Origin: Candidatus Nomurabacteria bacterium
Lineage (GTDB): Bacteria; Patescibacteriota; Minisyncoccia; Phycocordibacterales; UBA9973
Reading direction: 5' to 3'
DNA: 5,935 nucleotides
Assembly: GCA_021413625.1 (NCBI GenBank)
Contig: JAIOPY010000030.1
Span: 1-5,935, forward strand
The notes under the pieces were generated by a model. It had not been told where the DNA came from, did not search any database, and worked only from the letters and a program-made list of their open reading frames with translations. Below are positions 1 to 4,232 of this stretch, piece after piece. The position numbers and the translations under genes are program-made. Each line of letters starts with the position of its first letter. Position 1 is the first letter of the stretch.

Positions 1-1
1 A

Positions 2-562
2 CACTTAACTGTAAAAGAAAAGGAACAGCATGTATTTGAAAAAATGAAAGACGCTTTTCATTATAAGAGCTCTTTCGCTGCGCCTAAAATGAAAAAGGTA
101 GTAATCAACGTTGGTACAGGTACTGCCATCAAGAAAGATAAAAACAAAAATGAGGCTGTAGGCATGCGTTTAGCTAAAATTACTGGTCAAAAAGTTTCAC
201 TCCGTGGAGCAAAACAATCTATTTCTTCTTTTAAAATTCGTCAGGGAGACCCAGTTGGAGTTATGGTTACTCTACGTGGAAAGAGAATGTATGCTTTCTT
301 GGAAAAGCTTATAAACGTTGCTCTACCTCGGACTAAGGACTTTCGTGGAACCTCAGCTAGGGGAGTAGATAATATTGGTAACCTAACTATTGGTATCAAA
401 GAGCACACTATCTTTCCAGAAACAGCGGATGAAGATATAAAAGATGTTTTTGGTATGTCTATCACTCTAGTATCTTCTGCAAAAAACAAAAAAGAAGGCG
501 TAGCTTTCTTTGAACTCTTAGGGGTGCCTTTCAAAAAAGAAGAAGACAGTAAGAAAAAGTAA
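2..562 (+). CDS. rplE: 50S ribosomal protein L5 (5' end outside window)
   Basis: L5 binds 5S rRNA and forms part of the large-subunit central protuberance that contacts the small subunit. The segment VVINVGTG near the start, the TLRGKRMYAFLEKLINVALPR stretch (split here as TLRGKRMYAF then LEKLINVALPR), DFRGTS and the ending ELLGVPFK are classic L5 landmarks. The first in-frame ATG is at 44, but the frame stays open to the window edge and reads LTVKEKEQHVFEK. This matches the N-terminal helix of other L5 proteins, which a start at 44 would delete. No ATG, GTG or TTG lies between 2 and 43, so the true start is probably only a few codons upstream of base 1. The C-terminus is complete and has a short Lys/Glu-rich tail. 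In a standard spc operon rpsN would follow directly; here 2.5 kb of other genes intervene. Confidence 0.96.
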   Translation, partial: HLTVKEKEQHVFEKMKDAFHYKSSFAAPKMKKVVINVGTGTAIKKDKNKNEAVGMRLAKITGQKVSLRGAKQSISSFKIRQGDPVGVMVTLRGKRMYAFLEKLINVALPRTKDFRGTSARGVDNIGNLTIGIKEHTIFPETADEDIKDVFGMSITLVSSAKNKKEGVAFFELLGVPFKKEEDSKKK

Positions 563-574
563 AGTTTTTCTATC

Positions 575-598
575 AACTACTTAGTTAACTCCAGAGTT
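575..598 (+). repeat. Repeat A, copy 1 (possible operator)
   Basis: This copy begins 12 nt after the rplE stop. It matches 1220-1243 at 20 of 24 positions. Its core is AGTTAACTC-CA-GAGTT (583-598), identical in both arms to the second copy and differing only in the two-base spacer. The arms form nested inverted half-sites (AACTA..TAGTT, then AACTC..GAGTT). A further GAGTT at 616-620 abuts a TATAAT box. The placement upstream of the DUF5678 gene suits a regulator-binding site; a module boundary is the alternative. Confidence 0.6.
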
Positions 599-619
599 TT
601 ATTTTTAGACTTTTTGAGT

Positions 620-625
620 TATAAT
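620..625 (+). promoter_or_regulatory. Candidate -10 box for the DUF5678-protease pair
   Basis: A perfect TATAAT lies 6 nt before the ATG at 632. With the usual 6-8 nt offset, transcription would begin at or next to the start codon, giving a leaderless mRNA. No good -35 hexamer is visible at 16-18 nt spacing. A chance match in AT-rich DNA is therefore possible. Confidence 0.4.
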
Positions 626-631
626 AAAAAT

Positions 632-826
632 ATGGTTAGAGATAGAACTAAAATATTCAATAAATATAAGGGTCTTTGGGTTGCATTTGCTGATGATAAA
701 GATACGGTAGTAGGAAGCGGGAAAACCCTTAAAGAAGCTATGACTCAAGCATTAAAAAAGGGGCACAACTCGCCTATATTTAGCCGTATGCCAGAAACAC
801 TGGATACTTATGTTGGGTTTTTATGA
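632..826 (+). CDS. DUF5678 domain protein
   Basis: This is a 64-residue protein of unknown function. The motifs YKGLWVAF (residues 12-19), VVGSGKTLKEAM (26-37) and a distal SRMP (51-54) match the general pattern of DUF5678: Y-x-G-x-W-V-A, then a strand, then G-K-T/D-L-x-E-A at the start of a helix, ending in a V/M-P. ATG 632 is chosen because the domain begins just after it; an in-frame TTG at 614 would add six residues overlapping the likely -10 box. The TGA stop overlaps the ATG of the next gene (ATGA), so the two are almost certainly translated together. Small DUF5678 proteins next to aspartic proteases are a recurrent arrangement as far as I recall, but the biochemical role is unknown. 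No membrane segment or signal peptide is seen. Confidence 0.8.
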   Translation: MVRDRTKIFNKYKGLWVAFADDKDTVVGSGKTLKEAMTQALKKGHNSPIFSRMPETLDTYVGFL

Positions 827-1221
827 AATTTCACTATCAAAAATACGGATTGGCGTTAAGACCAGTAATAGGAGTTAATTTAAAATTAAATTCCAAAGCT
901 ATTAATTACGAGGTTTTGGTTGATTCAGGTGCAGATATTTGTATTTTTCACTCAGAGGTAGGAGAAGCGCTTGGCCTTGATATTTCTAAAGGCAAACCCC
1001 GCGAAGTCTTTGGCGTTGGCGGCAAAGCTTCCTTGTATTATCTTCATGATGTGGAAATTGAAGTAGGTGGATGGACTTATAAGATTGAAGCAGGGTTTAT
1101 GCCAGACATTTCAGGAAAAACAATGTTATATGGAGTAGTTGGTCAGAAGGGATTTTTTGAAAACTTCGTGATAAAATTTGATTATAAAAAACAGGAATTA
1201 GAATTAAAACCCAGGGAATAA
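823..1221 (+). CDS. Retropepsin-like aspartic protease
   Basis: This is a 132-residue clan AA protease-like protein with a single catalytic motif. VLVDSGADICIF (31-42) carries the D34-S-G-A signature. A flap-like GVGGKASLYYL follows (64-74), and GVVGQKGFFENFVIKFD (104-120) matches the second hydrophobic-Gly element that ends this fold in prokaryotic relatives. With one D-S-G-A per chain, activity would require a homodimer, as in retroviral proteases. There is no signal peptide, so a cytoplasmic role is likely. The ATG overlaps the TGA of the DUF5678 gene by four bases. Substrate unknown; the coupled DUF5678 protein is an obvious candidate partner or substrate, which is inference. The usual L/I-L-G before the second element is V-V-G here, a mild departure. 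Confidence 0.85.
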   Translation: MKFHYQKYGLALRPVIGVNLKLNSKAINYEVLVDSGADICIFHSEVGEALGLDISKGKPREVFGVGGKASLYYLHDVEIEVGGWTYKIEAGFMPDISGKTMLYGVVGQKGFFENFVIKFDYKKQELELKPRE

Positions 1222-1243
1222 TTACTGAGTTAACTCATGAGTT
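1220..1243 (+). repeat. Repeat A, copy 2 (possible operator of the AbrB-like gene)
   Basis: This second copy of the 575-598 repeat (20/24 identical) starts within the protease stop codon and ends one base before the AbrB-like ATG. It contains two overlapping perfect 10-nt palindromes, GAGTTAACTC (1227-1236) and ACTCATGAGT (1233-1242). AbrB/SpoVT and MazE-type proteins commonly bind sites next to their own genes, so an autoregulatory operator is plausible. Confidence 0.6.
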
Positions 1244-1444
1244 ATGGCAAGACCTATAAATTCAGTTAGAAAAATAACCAGAGTCGGCAGAGCAAAGTCT
1301 TTTTCAGTGGTTATTCCAGCCGCCATGATTCGGCAGATTGGTTGGCGAGAAAAGCAGAGAGTAATAGTTAAGCGTGTGTCTCGCGGGTTTCTTATTATTG
1401 ACGCTAAGACAAAAAAGAAATTAAAAGCTAAAAAGAAAAAATAA
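1244..1444 (+). CDS. AbrB/SpoVT (MazE-like) DNA-binding protein
   Basis: This 66-residue protein has one swapped-hairpin AbrB domain at about residues 9-53. KITRVGRAKSFSVVIPAAMI (10-29) gives the first hairpin, with the conserved S-x-x-V-x-I-P-A. GWREKQRVIVKR then carries the G-W-x-x-K/G-x-x-V element, followed by GFLIID. The C-terminus is a lysine-rich tail (AKTKKKLKAKKKK) likely to contact DNA. Proteins of this type bind DNA as dimers and serve as transition regulators or antitoxins. The ATG sits one base after palindromic repeat A, and the TAA stop overlaps the next ATG by one base (TAATG), so it is coupled to a small membrane peptide rather than to a recognisable MazF/PIN-type toxin. Confidence 0.85.
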   Translation: MARPINSVRKITRVGRAKSFSVVIPAAMIRQIGWREKQRVIVKRVSRGFLIIDAKTKKKLKAKKKK

Positions 1445-1581
1445 TGCAAGATAAAATTGACGAACTTGAAGGCAGACTAGAAGAATTAGAAGGAAAATTT
1501 TATAATCTTAAAAAGAGCGCTGATTTTGCTTTCGTTATTATAATTGGAGCTTTAATCATTATTATATTTAAAATATTTTAG
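1444..1581 (+). CDS. 45-aa coiled-coil and membrane-helix peptide
   Basis: I do not recognise this family. The ATG overlaps the stop of the AbrB-like gene (TAATG). Residues 1-25 are highly charged with heptad-like spacing (KIDELEGRLEELEGKF), predicting a short coiled coil. Residues 28-45 are almost purely hydrophobic (FAFVIIIGALIIIIF) and end the protein as one transmembrane helix. The topology is that of a tail-anchored peptide with its N-terminus in the cytoplasm. The next gene has the same plan and a partly matching helix, suggesting tandem paralogues. Small toxins, membrane anchors for a partner, and phage-like accessory peptides are all possible. Coupling to an antitoxin-fold protein makes the first worth considering, without direct evidence. 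Confidence 0.65.
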   Translation: MQDKIDELEGRLEELEGKFYNLKKSADFAFVIIIGALIIIIFKIF

Positions 1582-1588
1582 AATATTT

Positions 1589-1714
1589 ATGAATTACGAA
1601 GATTTAGAAAACCGCATAACTAAGATTGAAAAGGTTCAAAAAGAGGGGATATTAATAATGAAGTTATGGGCGGTTATTTTATTAGTTCTTATTGTAATCT
1701 CTTTCTTTTTCTAG
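1589..1714 (+). CDS. 41-aa coiled-coil and membrane-helix peptide
   Basis: This family is unrecognised. It begins 7 nt after the 45-aa gene. A short charged helix (YEDLENRITKIEKVQK, residues 3-18) is followed by one hydrophobic segment running to the C-terminus (about 21-41, ending SFFF). The first helix lines up with that of the preceding peptide: both have an acidic pair, L-E-x-R-[LI]-x-x-[LI]-E. A shared origin is therefore likely, though coiled-coil composition bias could mimic it. The TAG stop (1712-1714) is the first three bases of repeat B. An internal ATG at residue 24 would leave almost only the membrane helix. No Shine-Dalgarno sequence is visible. Confidence 0.6.
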   Translation: MNYEDLENRITKIEKVQKEGILIMKLWAVILLVLIVISFFF

Positions 1715-1735
1715 GGTAGTTATGTATATAGTCCC
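1712..1735 (+). repeat. Repeat B, copy 1
   Basis: This 24-nt element is repeated at 2919-2942 with one difference (G1719 versus A2926). It opens with TAGGGTA, has a central TTATGTATATAG and ends in TCCC, so its ends are GGG/CCC. The initial TAG is the stop codon of the 41-aa gene. It is followed by a small CCCTTTT/AAAAGGG inverted repeat (1733-1747). Possible roles are a site-specific recombination boundary, a regulator site or a promoter element (TATAGT resembles a -10). Confidence 0.8.
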
Positions 1736-1766
1736 TTTTTAAAAGGGGGTTGTGGATAACTTATTT

Positions 1767-2087
1767 ATGTTGTATGCTGGAAAAATGAAAAGTAAAGGCA
1801 GGCATCTTATTTTACCATCAATAAATGCATTGCTTATAGTTGGATTAGCTCTTTACTTTTATGGAGGAGAAGTTCCAGGGAACGTTCTCTTGTTGTTTGG
1901 TGTATTATTAGCAATTACACAAGATGCACTTATAAAATGGTTTACGGAGTCGGTGAGTGAAAAAGAGCACATTATAGTATTAAGCGTTGTTTCCTTAGTT
2001 TGGGTTGGTGTTCTGATAAGAGAATATATAAATTTTAACAAAAATAAACAATCATGGGAGGAGTTAAAAATTCAATCATTATTTTAA
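1767..2087 (+). CDS. Three-helix small membrane protein
   Basis: I do not recognise this family. From ATG 1767 the product is 106 residues. It has three hydrophobic segments at about residues 15-32 (LILPSINALLIVGLALYF), 37-55 (GNVLLLFGVLLAITQDAL) and 68-86 (HIIVLSVVSLVWVGVLI). A charged loop (KWFTESVSEKE) separates the second and third, and a polar C-terminal tail follows. GTG 1752 (111 aa) and ATG 1785 (100 aa) are alternative starts. The GTG falls in a TGTGGATAAC stretch, and the 1785 ATG has no better ribosome site, so I chose the first ATG. The last 34 nt overlap the start of the next gene in another frame, so the two are probably co-translated and work together at the membrane. It lies just inside repeat B. 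Confidence 0.6.
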   Translation: MLYAGKMKSKGRHLILPSINALLIVGLALYFYGGEVPGNVLLLFGVLLAITQDALIKWFTESVSEKEHIIVLSVVSLVWVGVLIREYINFNKNKQSWEELKIQSLF

Positions 2088-2728
2088 TTGCAACAGGTGT
2101 TTTAGTTGTGGCATCGTCTTGGCTTTCAAGAAAGGACGATGTTGTTGTCGTTCCTGAGGTTAAAGCAATTGTTGAGTGTCCAAGTGACCTAGAGTCATTT
2201 ACCAATACAATAAATAAAGTAAAGTTAATAGAAAATAAACAATCCAATGGATTTAATGGTGTATTAAAAGGATATAAGGTGTCAATTAAAAGAACACAAC
2301 TTACATCTGAAATTGCTTGTGGTTATTTACACTACATAGCAAGTTTTGATAACAAGCCGTTAGAACAAAATAGTATGACACTATTTATGACGCCAGGTTA
2401 TGGGCAATTTGGAGGTCATATTTGGGCAGACGAACAGAGAGGAGCAATAATAAATGAAACTTCTACTTCAACAGAATTTATTATTCCTCTTGACACAATT
2501 ACGCATGACGGAACAGCTAAAACACCAATAAAAATTACAAATTGGGCTAAACTTTTTAATGTGTCAGACACATTTAATTTTGGTATTGCTCTAAGTGCTG
2601 ATACTCCTTTAGGTAACCTAAATCTTGTAGAAATAGTATATAAGTGCATAAATAAAGAAACAGGGAAGGAAACTGATAATTGTAAATTAGAAGTTACAAA
2701 TGTTTCTGGACTCACTACTTCTTTTTAA
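2054..2728 (+). CDS. Membrane-anchored extracytoplasmic protein
   Basis: This is a 224-residue protein of unknown family. Residues 6-22 (NSIIILIATGVLVVASS) form an uncleaved signal anchor or signal peptide. No lipobox cysteine follows. The remainder is a soluble, strand-rich domain with four cysteines (42, 89, 198, 210), enough for two disulfides. That fits an extracytoplasmic location. Gly- and aromatic-rich stretches such as TPGYGQFGGHIW (113-124) suggest a beta-sandwich-like fold, which is a guess. The ATG lies inside the upstream membrane-protein gene. A GGGAGGAG purine run sits immediately after the start rather than before it, so it does not act as a normal ribosome site for this start. 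It could form a complex with the three-helix protein. Confidence 0.65.
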   Translation: MGGVKNSIIILIATGVLVVASSWLSRKDDVVVVPEVKAIVECPSDLESFTNTINKVKLIENKQSNGFNGVLKGYKVSIKRTQLTSEIACGYLHYIASFDNKPLEQNSMTLFMTPGYGQFGGHIWADEQRGAIINETSTSTEFIIPLDTITHDGTAKTPIKITNWAKLFNVSDTFNFGIALSADTPLGNLNLVEIVYKCINKETGKETDNCKLEVTNVSGLTTSF

Positions 2729-2747
2729 AGTAATTAAGTAATAAAAA

Positions 2748-2921
2748 ATGAGACTAAAGGCTGAAAAAGTAAAAATAATAAATATATCTGTGTCTCCAGT
2801 TTCTTTAGTATTTGGCTTAGGAGACGACGGAAAGGTCTATTACTGGGATAAAGAAGACGAAACATGGAGAGTTCATTCAGACAACTTGAGTTTAGAACTT
2901 AATGAGGACGATTTAGATTAG
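2748..2921 (+). CDS. 57-aa acidic protein, GDDGKVYYWD motif
   Basis: This is a small, probably cytoplasmic protein of unrecognised family. After a basic N-terminus (MRLKAEKVKIINI) comes LVFGLGDDGKVYYWDKEDETWRVH (from residue 20, written here in two parts: LVFGLGDDGK and VYYWDKEDETWRVH). This is one strand-turn-strand unit of the kind seen in beta-propeller or jelly-roll repeats (G-x-D-G-K-V-Y-x-W-D ... W). A very acidic tail (ELNEDDLD) follows. Comparable short proteins with a 'DGKVYxWD' strand occur as free-standing genes in CPR genomes, from memory. The TAG stop (2919-2921) is the start of repeat B copy 2. ATG 2748 is the first in-frame start after the preceding gene and has no Shine-Dalgarno sequence. 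Confidence 0.6.
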   Translation: MRLKAEKVKIINISVSPVSLVFGLGDDGKVYYWDKEDETWRVHSDNLSLELNEDDLD

Positions 2922-2942
2922 GGTAATTATGTATATAGTCCC
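2919..2942 (+). repeat. Repeat B, copy 2
   Basis: This copy is identical to 1712-1735 except A2926 for G1719. It lies 1207 bp downstream in the same orientation and again provides the stop codon TAG of the preceding gene. It is followed at once by a CAAATAA-G-TTATTTG quasi-palindrome (2944-2958), of which 11 nt reappear inverted at 1756-1766, about 20 nt beyond the first copy. Confidence 0.8.
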
Positions 2943-2943
2943 C

Positions 2944-2958
2944 CAAATAAGTTATTTG
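2944..2958 (+). promoter_or_regulatory. Quasi-palindrome over the -35 box (candidate operator)
   Basis: CAAATAA and TTATTTG are perfect inverted arms around a single G. The right arm covers the first bases of the TTGACT -35 hexamer, where a bound protein would block RNA polymerase. A related ATAACTTATTT stretch is found at 1756-1766. Which protein would bind is unknown. Confidence 0.45.
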
Positions 2959-2984
2959 ACTAATTCACCTTATTTTGCTATTAT
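2956..2984 (+). promoter_or_regulatory. Promoter for rpsN-secY
   Basis: TTGACT (2956-2961) and TATTAT (2979-2984) are separated by exactly 17 nt, each one mismatch from the sigma-70 consensus. TG at 2976-2977 makes an extended -10. Transcription would start near 2991, about 108 nt before rpsN. This is the strongest promoter match in the window. It lies exactly where the ribosomal operon resumes after the inserted genes. Confidence 0.7.
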
Positions 2985-2990
2985 AGCAAT

Positions 2991-3098
2991 AAGGGAAGTA
3001 TAGCTTTGACTAATCCATTTTTCTCCTCCGACGCTCTGGAATAAGAGGTTCGGAGAAAAAAAGTGAGATATTAACAGAGCGGTCCCGTTAAATTATTT
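2991..3098 (+). promoter_or_regulatory. Structured 5' leader of rpsN
   Basis: The leader can fold in competing ways. One is a 9-bp stem of 3018-3026 with 3052-3060, with an inner CTCT/AGAG stem (3034-3037 with 3044-3047, loop GGAATA). Another is CTCCGA (3026-3031) with TCGGAG (3050-3055) above the same inner stem. The third is CGCTCTG (3032-3038) with CAGAGCG (3075-3081), 7 bp, which excludes the inner stem. No U-run follows, so it is not an intrinsic terminator. Autoregulation by a downstream ribosomal protein is plausible, as spc mRNA is controlled by S8 in E. coli. Confidence 0.5.
3005..3017 (+). repeat. 13-nt direct repeat of the -35 region
   Basis: TTTGACTAATCCA here repeats TTTGACTAATTCA at 2955-2967 with one mismatch, 50 nt apart. 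The upstream copy contains the -35 hexamer of the rpsN promoter. This copy has no -10 at a suitable distance, so it is more likely a second protein-binding site or a decayed duplication than another promoter. Confidence 0.45.
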
Positions 3099-3284
3099 AT
3101 GGCAAAAACATCAGTTGTAGCAAGAAGTAAAAAAACACCTAAATTCTCAACCCGACAAAAGAATCGTTGTTTTCGTTGTGGACGAGGAAATGGCTTTATG
3201 CGGGACTTCGGTATTTGCCGTATTTGTTTTAGAGAATTAGCAAACGAAGGTATGCTTCCTGGTGTTCGTAAATCAAGTTGGTAA
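3099..3284 (+). CDS. rpsN: 30S ribosomal protein S14, zinc-binding type
   Basis: S14 sits in the head of the small subunit near helices of 16S rRNA and is needed late in assembly. The 61-residue length and four cysteines in two C-x-x-C pairs (C24, C27, C40, C43) identify the short zinc-ribbon form. The ending GMLPGVRKSSW is the family's conserved C-terminus. It normally follows rplE directly, but here it follows the accessory block and its own promoter. No Shine-Dalgarno motif precedes the ATG. The gap to rpsH is 8 nt. Confidence 0.97.
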   Translation: MAKTSVVARSKKTPKFSTRQKNRCFRCGRGNGFMRDFGICRICFRELANEGMLPGVRKSSW

Positions 3285-3292
3285 TTTTTTAT

Positions 3293-3679
3293 ATGGATTC
3301 AATTTCAAACATGATAATAATAATGAAGAACGGCAGTCTTGCAGGCAAGACTACTGTTACTTTGGGACACTCTAAATTGAAAGATGCGATTTTACAATGT
3401 TTAAAGAAAGAAGGTTACGTTAAGGAAGTTTCTAAAAAAGTTAAGGCAGGACATCCAGTTTTAGAAGTAGAGCTAGTTTACAATGGTAAGAAACCAAAAA
3501 TTACAGAAGTTGAAAGAGTTTCTAAACAATCCCGCCGAGTTTATTTTGGATTGAAAGATATTCATTCTGTTAGAAATGGTTCTGGTTTGTTAGTACTTTC
3601 AACACCAAAAGGAATTTTGTCAGGTAAAGATGCAAGGCGTGAACAGGTCGGGGGCGAAGCTTTGTTTAAAGTTTGGTAA
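3293..3679 (+). CDS. rpsH: 30S ribosomal protein S8
   Basis: S8 is a primary 16S rRNA binder of the platform, and in E. coli it represses its own spc operon mRNA. The 128-residue product shows the N-terminal pattern D-x-I-x-x-M (MDSISNM), SKLKDAIL, the central YFGL segment, and the highly conserved VLSTPKGILS and GGEALFKVW ending. ATG 3293 is chosen over an in-frame TTG at 3278 because the family begins M-x-D/S-x-I immediately before this helix, and the TTG overlaps the end of rpsN. The rplF gene follows after 6 nt. The operon position makes it the natural candidate to recognise the structured leader at 2991-3098; no site has been matched. Confidence 0.97.
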   Translation: MDSISNMIIIMKNGSLAGKTTVTLGHSKLKDAILQCLKKEGYVKEVSKKVKAGHPVLEVELVYNGKKPKITEVERVSKQSRRVYFGLKDIHSVRNGSGLLVLSTPKGILSGKDARREQVGGEALFKVW

Positions 3680-3685
3680 AAATTT

Positions 3686-4219
3686 ATGAGTAGAATAGGC
3701 AAACAAGAAATTTTAATACCTAGCGGAGTTGAAGTCACCCAAAATGGCAATGTTTTTAGTGTGAAAGGCCCTAAGGGAACACTCACAAAGACTTTCCGAG
3801 ATGATGTGGTTATAACTGTCGCTGATAAGAAAATAACTTTAACTATTAAGAGAAATGATAAATTTTCAAAATCTCTATGGGGCACTTATGCTTCCCATAT
3901 TAAGAATATGATTGCAGGTGTTCAAACTCCATATCAAAAGAAGTTGATTTTAGAGGGTGTGGGTTACAAATCTGAAGTTAAAGGTAAAGAATTTAATTTT
4001 GCATTAGGATTTTCTCATCCAGTTGTTGTGCCTATTCCAGAAGGTATTACTGCTACTGCTGAAAAAAATAACATAACCATAACTGGTATTGATAAGGAAT
4101 TAGTCGGTAGTTTTACTGCTTCTATCCGTGCTTTAAAGAAAGCTGAACCATATAAAGGTAAAGGTATGCGTTATGATAATGAAGTTATTAGACGTAAGCA
4201 AGGCAAGAAAACTGCTTAA
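3686..4219 (+). CDS. rplF: 50S ribosomal protein L6
   Basis: L6 lies at the base of the L7/L12 stalk near the sarcin-ricin loop. The 177-residue protein is full length with both L6 repeats: SRIGKQEILIPSGVEV and VKGPKGTL in the first, and LILEGVGYKSEV through the C-terminal KGKGMRYDNEVIRRKQGKK in the second. The GVGYK and GKG-x-RY segments are the usual rRNA contacts. No Shine-Dalgarno sequence is seen; the gene starts 6 nt after rpsH. Confidence 0.98.
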   Translation: MSRIGKQEILIPSGVEVTQNGNVFSVKGPKGTLTKTFRDDVVITVADKKITLTIKRNDKFSKSLWGTYASHIKNMIAGVQTPYQKKLILEGVGYKSEVKGKEFNFALGFSHPVVVPIPEGITATAEKNNITITGIDKELVGSFTASIRALKKAEPYKGKGMRYDNEVIRRKQGKKTA

Positions 4220-4232
4220 TTAAATAAAAAAA

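Noticed and set aside
241..576. Long minus-strand open frames opposite rplE, rpsH/rplF, rpsE and the anchored protein
   Set aside because: They are antisense shadows of strongly supported + strand genes, with no family resemblance.
583..609. AACTC-CA-GAGTT followed by TTTTATTTTT as an intrinsic terminator after rplE
   Set aside because: A two-base loop is too tight, the stem that remains is only four weak pairs, and the same arms recur before the AbrB-like gene without a T-run, so a binding site fits better.
614..631. TTG start adding six residues to the DUF5678 protein
   Set aside because: The DUF5678 pattern starts after ATG 632, and the TTG region overlaps the TATAAT box and a GAGTT half-site.
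1733..1748. CCCTTTT/AAAAGGG inverted repeat as a terminator for the AbrB-peptide genes
   Set aside because: There is almost no loop and no T-run after the stem.
1751..1759. TGTGGATAA, reverse complement of the DnaA box TTATCCACA
   Set aside because: It is a single copy in AT-rich DNA with no cluster of boxes, no dnaA/dnaN nearby and no origin-like context, so a chance match is more likely.
575..2942. CRISPR array or insertion sequence
   Set aside because: There are only two copies of each repeat, separated by coding DNA rather than short spacers, and there is no transposase, integrase or terminal inverted repeats within the window.
3018..3060. Leader hairpin read as a Rho-independent terminator
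   Set aside because: The 3' side is followed by A residues and a mixed sequence rather than a U-run, and it lies downstream of a strong promoter and upstream of rpsN.
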